Assembly (NCBI GenBank): GCA_016712745.1
Contig: JADJQN010000002.1
Location: 1-44,624 of the forward strand
Source: Sandaracinaceae bacterium
GTDB lineage: Bacteria > Myxococcota_A > Polyangia > Polyangiales > JADJQN01
Direction: 5' to 3'
Length of the DNA stretch: 44,624 nucleotides
Shown here: piece by piece, positions 27,901-34,729 of the stretch
Layout: each line of letters opens with the position of its first letter
Numbering within the stretch: position 1 is the stretch's first letter
Made by a program: the position numbers and the translations under genes
Notes under the pieces: model-generated
Database searches by the model: none
Told to the model about the DNA's origin: nothing
Seen by the model: only the letters and a program-made list of their open reading frames with translations

Positions 27901-29299
27901 CGGGATGGGCGACGCCTTCGGCTCGGCTGTAGCGCTGTCTTCGGACGGCAACACGCTCGCGGTCGGCGCTTACCAAGAGGGCAGCAACGCCACCGGCATC
28001 GGCGGCGGCCAAGCCAACAATTCGGCCGAAGGTGCAGGGGCTGTGTACATCTTCGCGCGCACTGGCTCGGCGTGGACGCAGGAGGCGTACATCAAAGCCT
28101 CGAACACTGGGATGAGCGATTACTTCGGCATCTCCGTCGCCCTGTCCGCGGACGGCAACACGCTCGCGGTCGGGGCGCCGAACGAGGCTAGCAACGCCAC
28201 AGGCATCGGCGGCAACCAAACCAACAACTCTGCCAATTCTGCAGGCGCAGTGTACGTGCTCACACGCGCAGGCTCGGCATGGACCCAACAGGCGTACGTC
28301 AAAGCCTCGAACTCTGACGTGGCTGACCAGTTCGGTCGCTCCCTGGCGTTGTCGTCGGACGGGGGCAGACTCGCAGTCGGGGCGCTCTATGAAGGCAGCA
28401 ACGCCACTGGCATCAACGGCACCCAAGCCAACAACTCTGCCGGGAGTGCAGGGGCAGTGTACGTCTTCACGCGCGCAGGCTCGATGTGGACCCAACAGGC
28501 GTACATCAAAGCCTCGAACACCGACGCGAACGACTCTTTTGGCATTTCCCTCGACTTGTCTTCAGACGGCGCCACGCTCGCGGTCGGCGCTTGGTATGAG
28601 GGCAGCAACGCCACCGGGATCGGCGGCAGCCAAGCCGACAACTCTGTTTCCGGTGCGGGCGCTACGTACGTCTTCACGCGCGCCGGCACGGTGTGGAGCC
28701 AGCAGGCGTACATTAAGGCCTCGAACCCTGGGGCGCTCGACGGCTTCGGCTTCTCCGTCGCTTTGTCCTCGGATGGCAACTCGCTCGCGGTCGGGGCACG
28801 CACTGAGCGAAGCAATGCCACCGGCATCGACGGCAACCAGGCCGATAACTCCGTCGCGAATGCGGGCGCTGTATACGTCTTCACGCGCGCGGGCTCAGTA
28901 TGGAGCCAGCAGGCATACGTCAAAGCTTCGAACACGGACGCGACCGACTACTTCGGCCACTCCGTCGCCTTGTCTTCGGACGGCAACACGCTCGCAGTCG
29001 GAGCTTTCGGGGAGGAGAGCAACGCCACCAGCATCGGCGGCAACCAAACCAACAACTTTGCTCCGAATGCGGGCGCTGTGTACGTCTTCACGCGCGCGGG
29101 TTCGGTGTGGACCCAACACGCCTACGTGAAAGCGTCGAACACGGAGATAGGCGACAACTTTGGGTGGTCCGTGGCGCTGTCCTCGGACGGCGCCACCCTC
29201 GCGGTCGCGGCAATCGGGGAAAGCAGCAACGCCACCGGCATCAACGGCAACCAAGCAGACAACTCCGCATCAGGTGCAGGCGCGGTGTACGTCTACTAG
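24908..29299 (+). CDS. Stalk-and-propeller lipoprotein 7, the longest: 8 Calx-beta-like, 7 FG-GAP blades
   Basis: 1,463 residues from ATG 24908; lipobox AAGC (Cys24) then GRIGY. ATG 24944 would give a signal without a basic start and is less likely. The spacer to residue 93 is rich in Ser/Asp and then GDAGE/LDAGD units. Residues 94-990 hold eight Calx-beta-like repeats. Repeat 3 is unusual (VAALTGLTSEVGTSDTVTV, lacking TTEAGG), and repeat 4 replaces the NW core with LTYGARIVTVTG. Residues 991-1463 are seven FG-GAP blades, highly uniform. Eight stalk domains make this the longest reach of the family, while the head keeps seven blades. Upstream GC-rich hairpin and possible leaderless promoter suggest its own transcript. 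Confidence 0.86.
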   Translation: MRTSSPVFLGHAMFAFTMLLAAGCGRIGYEAHDRPLTDAGSNDSSFSDSDVFDASDSSDDLGTTDAGDAGEVLDAGDAGEDLDAGDGGTPEIASVIVEPQSGLVTTELGGTDSFAVHLGSAPTADVIIQLSSSDPLEASISPTELTFTSSNWESTQTITVTGVADGVPDGNKAFTIFTAPCISPDVLYNDLDPADVTGTNYDDATPGILVEPTSGLVTTEAGGTATFTLVLLSQPTTDVAIALSVSDMTEGSLSSASAVFTSINWNVPQEITVTGVNDFLQDGNIAYEVMVGPASGDDGYIGIVGSSVSVTNIDDDSAGFNVAALTGLTSEVGTSDTVTVTLSSQPTASVNVTITSSDTSEGTVSPIFLSFSPANWNTPRTVTVTGVDDALADGNIDYNVTFTIAATADADYMALAPQSVAYTNIDDDTPGITVSPMTGLVTTEAGGTATFSVALNTPPTSSVTISFSSDLLSEGTVSPASYTFTPLTYGARIVTVTGVNDFVADGAREYHIVTAAAVSTDLTYSGMDSSDVTVTNLDNDTASVLVSPVAGLTTSESGGTASFTVRLTSQPSANVSISLMSSDTSEGTISLAGLTFTSGNWSVPQTVVVTGVNDALVDGNIAYSIVTGNAVSTDMGYSSLIVADVSLTNLDNDFAAVSVSPTSGLVTTELGGTASFTMALTAMPTANVSISLVSGNSMEGTVSPASVTFTSGNWNMPQTVTVTGVDDLVADGSVAYTIVTGAAVSTDLAYSGLAVADVSVINTDNESPGVTVSPTSGLTTTEAGGTATFTIVLTSQPTASVSVSLISSNTLEGTVSPASVTFTSVNWSMPQTVTVTGVNDFVVDGDVAYTIITGNAVSADTGYSGRVVSNVSVTNNDNDVDVTVSPTSGLRTTEAGGTATFTLVLTSEPTDNVSISLMSSDTTEGTVSPMNVTFTTANWSMPQTVTITGVNDFVMDGDVAYTIVTGNAVSADARYSGWVVADVTATNQGVNYIKASNSGMGDAFGSAVALSSDGNTLAVGAYQEGSNATGIGGGQANNSAEGAGAVYIFARTGSAWTQEAYIKASNTGMSDYFGISVALSADGNTLAVGAPNEASNATGIGGNQTNNSANSAGAVYVLTRAGSAWTQQAYVKASNSDVADQFGRSLALSSDGGRLAVGALYEGSNATGINGTQANNSAGSAGAVYVFTRAGSMWTQQAYIKASNTDANDSFGISLDLSSDGATLAVGAWYEGSNATGIGGSQADNSVSGAGATYVFTRAGTVWSQQAYIKASNPGALDGFGFSVALSSDGNSLAVGARTERSNATGIDGNQADNSVANAGAVYVFTRAGSVWSQQAYVKASNTDATDYFGHSVALSSDGNTLAVGAFGEESNATSIGGNQTNNFAPNAGAVYVFTRAGSVWTQHAYVKASNTEIGDNFGWSVALSSDGATLAVAAIGESSNATGINGNQADNSASGAGAVYVY

Positions 29300-29356
29300 C
29301 GGTAGCGCCGACGCGTACGACGCTGAATTCGCGCTCGCACAAAGGGCCAGTTTTCC

Positions 29357-29435
29357 TTTGAGGTCGACGTGCGGGAGTGTTGGCCGAACACCACGCGCCT
29401 GACAAAGCTGGACTGATGTGAAACGGTTGGTGATA
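29357..29435 (+). promoter_or_regulatory. Upstream region duplicated with the 17910 gene
   Basis: Nearly identical to 17831-17909: TTTGAGGTCGACGTGCGGGAG, CGAACACC, GCGCCTGACAAAGCTGGAC and TGTGAAA are all kept, with a 3-base length difference in the middle. It marks the 5' edge of a gene duplication that carried its regulatory DNA. Confidence 0.5.
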
Positions 29436-32400
29436 ATGAATCCATTGCGCCGCGTTGGTCTCTTCGGTGTTCTCTTTCTTCTTGGCGCATGCAGCGACAC
29501 GCCCGCGACGCTGCAGATCAACGTGATCACAGGCTTGGTGCCGGGTCCTGAGTTCCGCATCGTTCAGACGCAGCTGCTCGACGCACCGGCGGCGGGGCAT
29601 GCGGCGCACGCTCTCGAGCAGAACGAGGCGATCGCACGTTTCGGAATGGACTACGCACACGGACAGCGCGTCGCTTCTTTTAATCTCGCAGATGGTGCGT
29701 ATCGCGTGCGTGTGCGCCTTCTGCGTCCGAATGGAACTTTTCTCGTTGAGCGCACGATGGCCGTCACGCTCTCCGGCGATACGGTGTTGCCGGTGCACAT
29801 CACCCGTGATTGCGTGGGCGTTGAATGTCCCGCACCGGGGGGCTCGGCAGAGCTCAACACATGCTTAGAGGGACGCTGTGTCGATGAGCGCTGCTCGCCC
29901 GCGACGCCCACGTATTGCCCCGACGTTCTCTTCTGCAACGACACATCACAATGCGGCGACGTCGCCGAGTGCGCTGAGCAAGCATGCGTGGAAGGCGTGT
30001 GCACCCCAAACAGGCTTGGAGCGAGTTGCGGACCGGACGAGTGGTGCAACCCCGACGTTGGTGCTGGATGCGTGCCGTTGATGCCGATGCCCGGCAGCGG
30101 CATTGCATGTGGAACAATTTGTGTAGCGCCAGGCGAGGTCTGTCGCTTCGGCTACTGGAACTGCGCAGACATGTCCGCGCCCTTCTGCGATGACCTACTC
30201 AATCGACCCGCAGGGCACGTCTGCGATGTCGGACGCGTGTGTGATAGCGAGGCGCAGTGCGTAGTACCAAGCACAGGCACGCCCGGTATTCTTGTCACGC
30301 CGACCGCGGGTCTTGTCACGAGCGAATCCGGTACGTCCGCGATGTTCTCGATACGCCTTGCGACACGCCCGAGCGCGAACGTCACCATCGACTTGTCGAG
30401 CAGCGATGTGAGCGAAGGCGTCGTTGCACCCGCGCGTGTGGTGCTCACGCCGGATGATTGGGATGCAGAGTACGTCTTCGTCGTAACGGGCGTCGACGAC
30501 GCCATCGCCGATGGAAATATCGCGTACACCATCGTCACGGCGCCCGCCGTGAGTGACGACGCCGATTACAACGGACTCGATGCCGACGATGTGAGCGTCT
30601 CCAACATCGATAACGATTCGCCGGGAGTCGTGCTCTCGCGCACAGGCGGTCTGATGACAAATGAGTCGGGCACGACCGACACTTTCACGGTGACACTCAC
30701 CTCAGCGCCAAGCTCTGACGTAACGATCGCGCTCGCGAGCGACAACCTTCTCGAAGCGACTGTTTCTCCCGCGGTGCTCACCTTCACGCCGGAGAACTAC
30801 GCCACAGCCCAGACGGTCACGGTCACAGGCGTCGACGACGCGATCCAAGATGGCGCACAGACGTACACGATTCTCACTGGCGCAACCGCGAGCAGTGACG
30901 CTGGCTACAACGACATCGACGTGCCCGATGTAAGCGGCAGCAATAGCGACGACGACAGCGCCGGCATCACCGTAACTCCAACGTCGGGTCTGACAACGAC
31001 GGAGGCAGGCGGCACGGCGAGCTTCGACATTGTGCTCACCTCGCAGCCGACGTCCGATGTGAGTATTGCGTTAGCGTCCGACACGCCTCTCGAAGGAACA
31101 GCGTCGCCGATGTCGCTCACGTTTACTGCGATGAACTGGTCAACGCCGCAAATGGTCACTGTTACCGGCGCCGATGATTTCGTTTTGGATGGGGATGTTG
31201 CATACGCAATCGTCACGGATGCGGCGGTAAGCGCCGACTCCGACTACAACGGCATCAACCCGAGCGACGTCGCCGTGACCAACACCGACGACGACGTCAT
31301 AGGTGTCACGGTGACTCCGACGAGCGGGCTCGTCACCAACGAAGCGGGTGGGACTTCCGCCTTCAACGTCGTTTTGACGTCGCAGCCGACCGCGAGCGTG
31401 AGCATTTCGTTGATGAGCAGCAACACGGCGGAAGGCACTGTCGCTCCTGCCAGCGTGACTTTCACCACGATGAACTGGTCCACTCCACAGACTGTCACGG
31501 TGAGCGGCGTGAACGATTTCATTTTGGATGGGGATGTCGCATACACGATCGTCACCGGAAACGCCGTGAGTGCAGACGCTGACTACAATGGTCAGGTGGT
31601 TGCCGATGTGTCGGTGACGAATCGGCCCGTCAGCTATATCAAGGCATCGAACACAGGAGCTTCCGACAGCTTTGGATACACTGTCGCATTGTCCGCCGAC
31701 AGCAACACGCTCGCGGTCGGGGCATACAACGAGCGCAGCAACGCCACGGGCATCGATGGCAACCAATCCGACAACTCCCTTGCGTATGCCGGCGCCGTGT
31801 ACATCTTCACGCGTGCGGGCTCAGTGTGGAGCCAAGAGGCGTACATCAAAGCATCGAACACGGGTACGTACGCTAACTTCGGCCAATCCGTCTCTTTGTC
31901 TTCGGATGGCAACACGCTCGCGGTCGGCGCAAATGGTGAGCGCAGCAACGCCACGGGCATCAACGGCAACCAGGCCGACGCCTCCGCGGCGAACGCCGGG
32001 GCAACATACGTTTTTACGCGCGCGGGTTCGGCTTGGACGCAGGAGGCGTACATCAAGGCATCCAACACCGGGGGGGGCGATGGCTTCGGGCGGTTCGTCG
32101 CGTTGTCGTCGGATGGAAACACGCTTGCGGTCGGCGCGAGCAGCGAGGCCAGTAGTGCCACCGGTATCGACGGCAACCAAGCGGACAACGCTGCCGCGAG
32201 CGCTGGAGCTGCATACGTCCTCACGCGCGCGGGCTCAACGTGGACTCAGCAGGCTTACATCAAAGCCTCGAACACCGGGGGAGGCGACATATTTGGCAAC
32301 GCCCTCGCACTGTCCTCGGACGGCAACACGCTCGCAGTTGCATCGGGCTGGGAGGATAGCAATGCCATCGGCATTGATGGCAATCAAAGCGACAACTCTG

Positions 32401-33053
32401 CACCAACGGCAGGCGCGGTCTACGTCTTCGCACGCGAAGGCTCAGTGTGGACCCAACAGGCCTACGCCAAAGCCTCGAACACCGATGCGAGCGACTGGTT
32501 CGGCGCGTCCCTCGCTTTGTCGTCCGATGGCAACACCCTCGCGGTCGGGGCAAGCGGTGAGGCCAGCAACGCCACCGGCATCGGCGGCAACCAAACTGAC
32601 AACTCAGCAGCAAACGCAGGCGCGGTATACGTCTTCACGCGTGCAGGCTCCGTGTGGGTCCAACATGACTACATCAAAGCCTCAAACTCCGGTGCGAACG
32701 ACGACTTCGGTCGATCCGTGGCCTTGTCCTCAGACGGCAACACGCTCGCGGTCGGGGCAGACGGTGAGAGCAGCAACGCCACCGGTATCAACGGCAACCA
32801 AACTGACGGCTCCGTCGCGTATGCAGGCGCGGCGTACGTCTTCACGCGCGTGGGCTCGGTGTGGACCCAGCAGGACTACGTCAAAGCCTCGAACTCGGGG
32901 ACGAATGACTACTTCGGCAACTGCGTTGCGATGTCGGCGGACGGCAATACGCTCGCGGTCGGCGCATACGGTGAGAGCAGCAACGCCACCGCAATCGATG
33001 GCAACCCAGCCGACAACTCAGCCTCGGGTGCAGGCGCGGTGTATTTGTATTAG
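29436..33053 (+). CDS. Stalk-and-propeller lipoprotein 8: LVPG/Cys-rich, 4 Calx-beta-like, 7 FG-GAP blades
   Basis: ATG 29436 matches the paralogue start at 17910; the in-frame GTG 29418 is a weaker option. 1,205 residues; lipobox LGAC, Cys19. Residues 20-140 are the LVPG domain, and 140-283 are Cys-rich, both almost identical to the 17910 product. Residues 284-733 are four Calx-beta-like repeats; repeat 2 (VVLSRTGGLMTNESGT) is distinct and has no counterpart in the sister gene. Residues 734-1205 are seven FG-GAP blades ending GAVYLY. Comparison of the two sister genes shows that the anchor half is conserved while stalk repeats are added or removed between a fixed first repeat and a fixed head. 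Confidence 0.86.
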   Translation: MNPLRRVGLFGVLFLLGACSDTPATLQINVITGLVPGPEFRIVQTQLLDAPAAGHAAHALEQNEAIARFGMDYAHGQRVASFNLADGAYRVRVRLLRPNGTFLVERTMAVTLSGDTVLPVHITRDCVGVECPAPGGSAELNTCLEGRCVDERCSPATPTYCPDVLFCNDTSQCGDVAECAEQACVEGVCTPNRLGASCGPDEWCNPDVGAGCVPLMPMPGSGIACGTICVAPGEVCRFGYWNCADMSAPFCDDLLNRPAGHVCDVGRVCDSEAQCVVPSTGTPGILVTPTAGLVTSESGTSAMFSIRLATRPSANVTIDLSSSDVSEGVVAPARVVLTPDDWDAEYVFVVTGVDDAIADGNIAYTIVTAPAVSDDADYNGLDADDVSVSNIDNDSPGVVLSRTGGLMTNESGTTDTFTVTLTSAPSSDVTIALASDNLLEATVSPAVLTFTPENYATAQTVTVTGVDDAIQDGAQTYTILTGATASSDAGYNDIDVPDVSGSNSDDDSAGITVTPTSGLTTTEAGGTASFDIVLTSQPTSDVSIALASDTPLEGTASPMSLTFTAMNWSTPQMVTVTGADDFVLDGDVAYAIVTDAAVSADSDYNGINPSDVAVTNTDDDVIGVTVTPTSGLVTNEAGGTSAFNVVLTSQPTASVSISLMSSNTAEGTVAPASVTFTTMNWSTPQTVTVSGVNDFILDGDVAYTIVTGNAVSADADYNGQVVADVSVTNRPVSYIKASNTGASDSFGYTVALSADSNTLAVGAYNERSNATGIDGNQSDNSLAYAGAVYIFTRAGSVWSQEAYIKASNTGTYANFGQSVSLSSDGNTLAVGANGERSNATGINGNQADASAANAGATYVFTRAGSAWTQEAYIKASNTGGGDGFGRFVALSSDGNTLAVGASSEASSATGIDGNQADNAAASAGAAYVLTRAGSTWTQQAYIKASNTGGGDIFGNALALSSDGNTLAVASGWEDSNAIGIDGNQSDNSAPTAGAVYVFAREGSVWTQQAYAKASNTDASDWFGASLALSSDGNTLAVGASGEASNATGIGGNQTDNSAANAGAVYVFTRAGSVWVQHDYIKASNSGANDDFGRSVALSSDGNTLAVGADGESSNATGINGNQTDGSVAYAGAAYVFTRVGSVWTQQDYVKASNSGTNDYFGNCVAMSADGNTLAVGAYGESSNATAIDGNPADNSASGAGAVYLY

Positions 33054-33180
33054 TAGCCGTTCGCGAACTGCATTTCAGTGCTTTGATATTCGTGATCGCG
33101 AATGGCACTCACGAGCAGCAGCCGGCTCGAGCCCGACACCTAAGCCTGGGGCAAATCGATCCTCGATCTGGCTACTAGAT

Positions 33181-33201
33181 CCGCCGGCCTGAGGCGGCCG
33201 G
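33181..33201. terminator. Hairpin after the array, possible terminator
   Basis: CCGCC (33181-33185) can pair with GGCGG (33193-33197), or CCGGC (33184-33188) with GCCGG (33197-33201). It is followed by CATCCATTTTCCCC. The stem is short (5 bp) but GC-only, 127 bp after the last array gene. The rest of the 241-bp gap (33054-33294) shows nothing else clear. Confidence 0.35.
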
Positions 33202-33294
33202 GCATCCATTTTCCCCAATAGAATCGCCATTAAGAGCTGGCCTGGTTCTTGAGTAAATAAGGGCAAATTCCATTCATCTACGGAGCACCGCGCG

Positions 33295-34497
33295 ATGCGT
33301 ACACGCCATTCTGTTGCCATTCTTACCTGCCTGATGAGCGCTTGCGCTGCCAACGTGGACGTCAGCGACAAGGCCGACCCCGAAGCTCTCGTCTTCGCGG
33401 AAGCCGACGAAGCCGCGGACGGATTTACGCGAAGGCTGCAGCTGCGCGGTGAGGTTGAGTTTTCCGTTCCGGTAGAAGCTGCGTACGCAGCGGATGGCAG
33501 TTACGCAGGCTATCTCTTCACCGCGGGTGCTGGAACGGATCTCACGATCAACGTTCAAGGCCATCGTAATGATCCTGTTGTTTACCTATATGGACCCGCA
33601 CGCAGCGAGAGTTGGTCGCGTCACACTGCGATCGCTGTGAACGACGATGGCGGTCCAGGTCTCGACTCTCTCATCACGCGCCGCATTCGCACCGCCGGCA
33701 CCTATTTGATCATCGTCCGCGAATACGCGGGCCGCGCTGGCGATTTCACTCTGTCGCTTGATTGCGACGGCGTGCAATGTCATCCCGCATGTAGCTCCGA
33801 AGACATGTGTGGTCCTCAATCGCACTGCCGTTATCTCCGATGTGCCTTGCCCTGCGAATCGCACTGCGTCCCGACGCTTCCCGAGACCTGCGACGTTGAG
33901 CTCTGCGGACCTCCCCTTCGCGCTCCTCTAATCATGTGCGAGGACGGCAGCCTTGGTGGCAACACCGGCCGTTGCTTGCGCGAAGACGGTGCCTCTTGCG
34001 GTTGGGAACTGCGCGAGTGCCCGGCTCCCGTCGCATGCGGAGCACGTCTTGGTAACACCTGCGCTGAAGGCCAATTCTGCAAGTTTGAAGAGGCGGCGAT
34101 CTGCGGCTTCGCGGATGCCACAGGAACCTGCGCTGCGATCCCGTCGGACGGCTGCACCAAAGAGCTTTCGTGGGTCTGCGGATGCGACGGCGTCAGCTAC
34201 CAGAACGGCTGCATGGCCAACGCTGCCGGAACGTCAGTCCAGCATGCAGGTCAATGTGAGCCAGCTCCTGTCGCCTGCGGCGGACGCCTTCGTGCTACCT
34301 GCGGTCGTGGTGAGTTCTGCGATTTCGACGAGGCTGCGATGTGTGGCTTCGCCGATGCGAGCGGAACCTGCGCACAGATCCCTGAGATCTGCACTCGCGA
34401 GCTTCACTACGTATGTGGCTGCGACGGCGTAACTTACCAAAACGGTTGCATGGCCAACGCCGCAGGAACGTCGATCCTGCACGACGACCGATGCTGA
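33295..34497 (+). CDS. Lipoprotein with PPC-like domain and two Kazal-type domains
   Basis: 400 residues. A GGAG site (33282-33285) precedes ATG 33295, and the lipobox is MSAC (Cys17). Residues about 50-156 look like a bacterial pre-peptidase C-terminal (PPC) beta-sandwich: YLFTAGAGTDLTINV, DPVVYLYGP, GTYLIIVREYAGRAGDFTLSL. Residues 160-245 are a Cys-rich linker. Residues 247-321 and 327-400 are two closely similar units, each ending in the Kazal signature CGCDGV(S/T)YQNGCMANAAGT with a final Cys. Kazal domains usually inhibit serine proteases by a tight-binding loop, and PPC domains often accompany secreted proteases. A protective or protease-controlling surface role is inferred. Each unit is longer than a classical Kazal domain because of an extra Cys-containing N-terminal part (GFADATGTC). 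Confidence 0.8.
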   Translation: MRTRHSVAILTCLMSACAANVDVSDKADPEALVFAEADEAADGFTRRLQLRGEVEFSVPVEAAYAADGSYAGYLFTAGAGTDLTINVQGHRNDPVVYLYGPARSESWSRHTAIAVNDDGGPGLDSLITRRIRTAGTYLIIVREYAGRAGDFTLSLDCDGVQCHPACSSEDMCGPQSHCRYLRCALPCESHCVPTLPETCDVELCGPPLRAPLIMCEDGSLGGNTGRCLREDGASCGWELRECPAPVACGARLGNTCAEGQFCKFEEAAICGFADATGTCAAIPSDGCTKELSWVCGCDGVSYQNGCMANAAGTSVQHAGQCEPAPVACGGRLRATCGRGEFCDFDEAAMCGFADASGTCAQIPEICTRELHYVCGCDGVTYQNGCMANAAGTSILHDDRC

Positions 34498-34499
34498 TC

Positions 34500-34636
34500 C
34501 CAAAGCGCGCGGCATCCTCTTGCAGCGCGCTCTCTTTCTTCACCGTTTGAGCTAACGTCGGTCCAAGCACCAGCGCGGTGTACTCCCACTTCGAGTCGGA
34601 CGACATGCGTGGCGTGTCGTGAAAGATGAAACGCAC
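34500..34636 (-). pseudogene. Possible truncated DUF4177-like gene
   Basis: On the minus strand from ATG 34636 (or ATG 34606) the frame reads MSSDSKWEYTALVLGP and continues to KKESALQEDAARFG, then runs into the 3' end of the Kazal gene. The KWEY start and the acidic/Leu helix resemble DUF4177 proteins, which normally continue with a GWELV motif that is absent. It occupies most of the 232-bp gap. Assignment is by memory of the motif and is weak. Confidence 0.3.
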
Positions 34637-34729
34637 GGCTTCAGGGCGGCCTGAAATTCGTATCCACGGAAGGACGCTGTGCTAGCGTGCCCATTAGGCT
34701 ATGCAGCCGGTTTTCCGGAGGGCGTTTTC

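Larger units (their letters stand above)
4854..33053 (+). repeat. Tandem family of eight paralogous genes (56 FG-GAP blades, 35 Calx-beta-like repeats)
   Basis: Counting by eye gives seven FG-GAP blades in each of eight genes, and stalk repeats of 3, 4, 4, 4, 2, 6, 8 and 4. Blade DNA is repetitive at a period of about 200 bp, with phrases such as GACGGCAACACGCTCGCGGT and AAAGCCTCGAACAC recurring dozens of times. Stalk DNA repeats at about 336 bp. The region is therefore prone to recombination and to assembly collapse. Confidence 0.85.

Noticed and set aside
6890..33050. Regular short repeats that could resemble a CRISPR array
   Set aside because: The period is about 200 bp, all units lie in continuous coding frames with protein-level conservation, and there are no spacers or cas genes.
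4854..33053. RTX toxin or hemagglutinin identity for the stalk genes
   Set aside because: No nonapeptide GGxGxDxUx repeats, no type I secretion genes, and a lipobox at each N-terminus. The repeats fit Calx-beta and FG-GAP instead.
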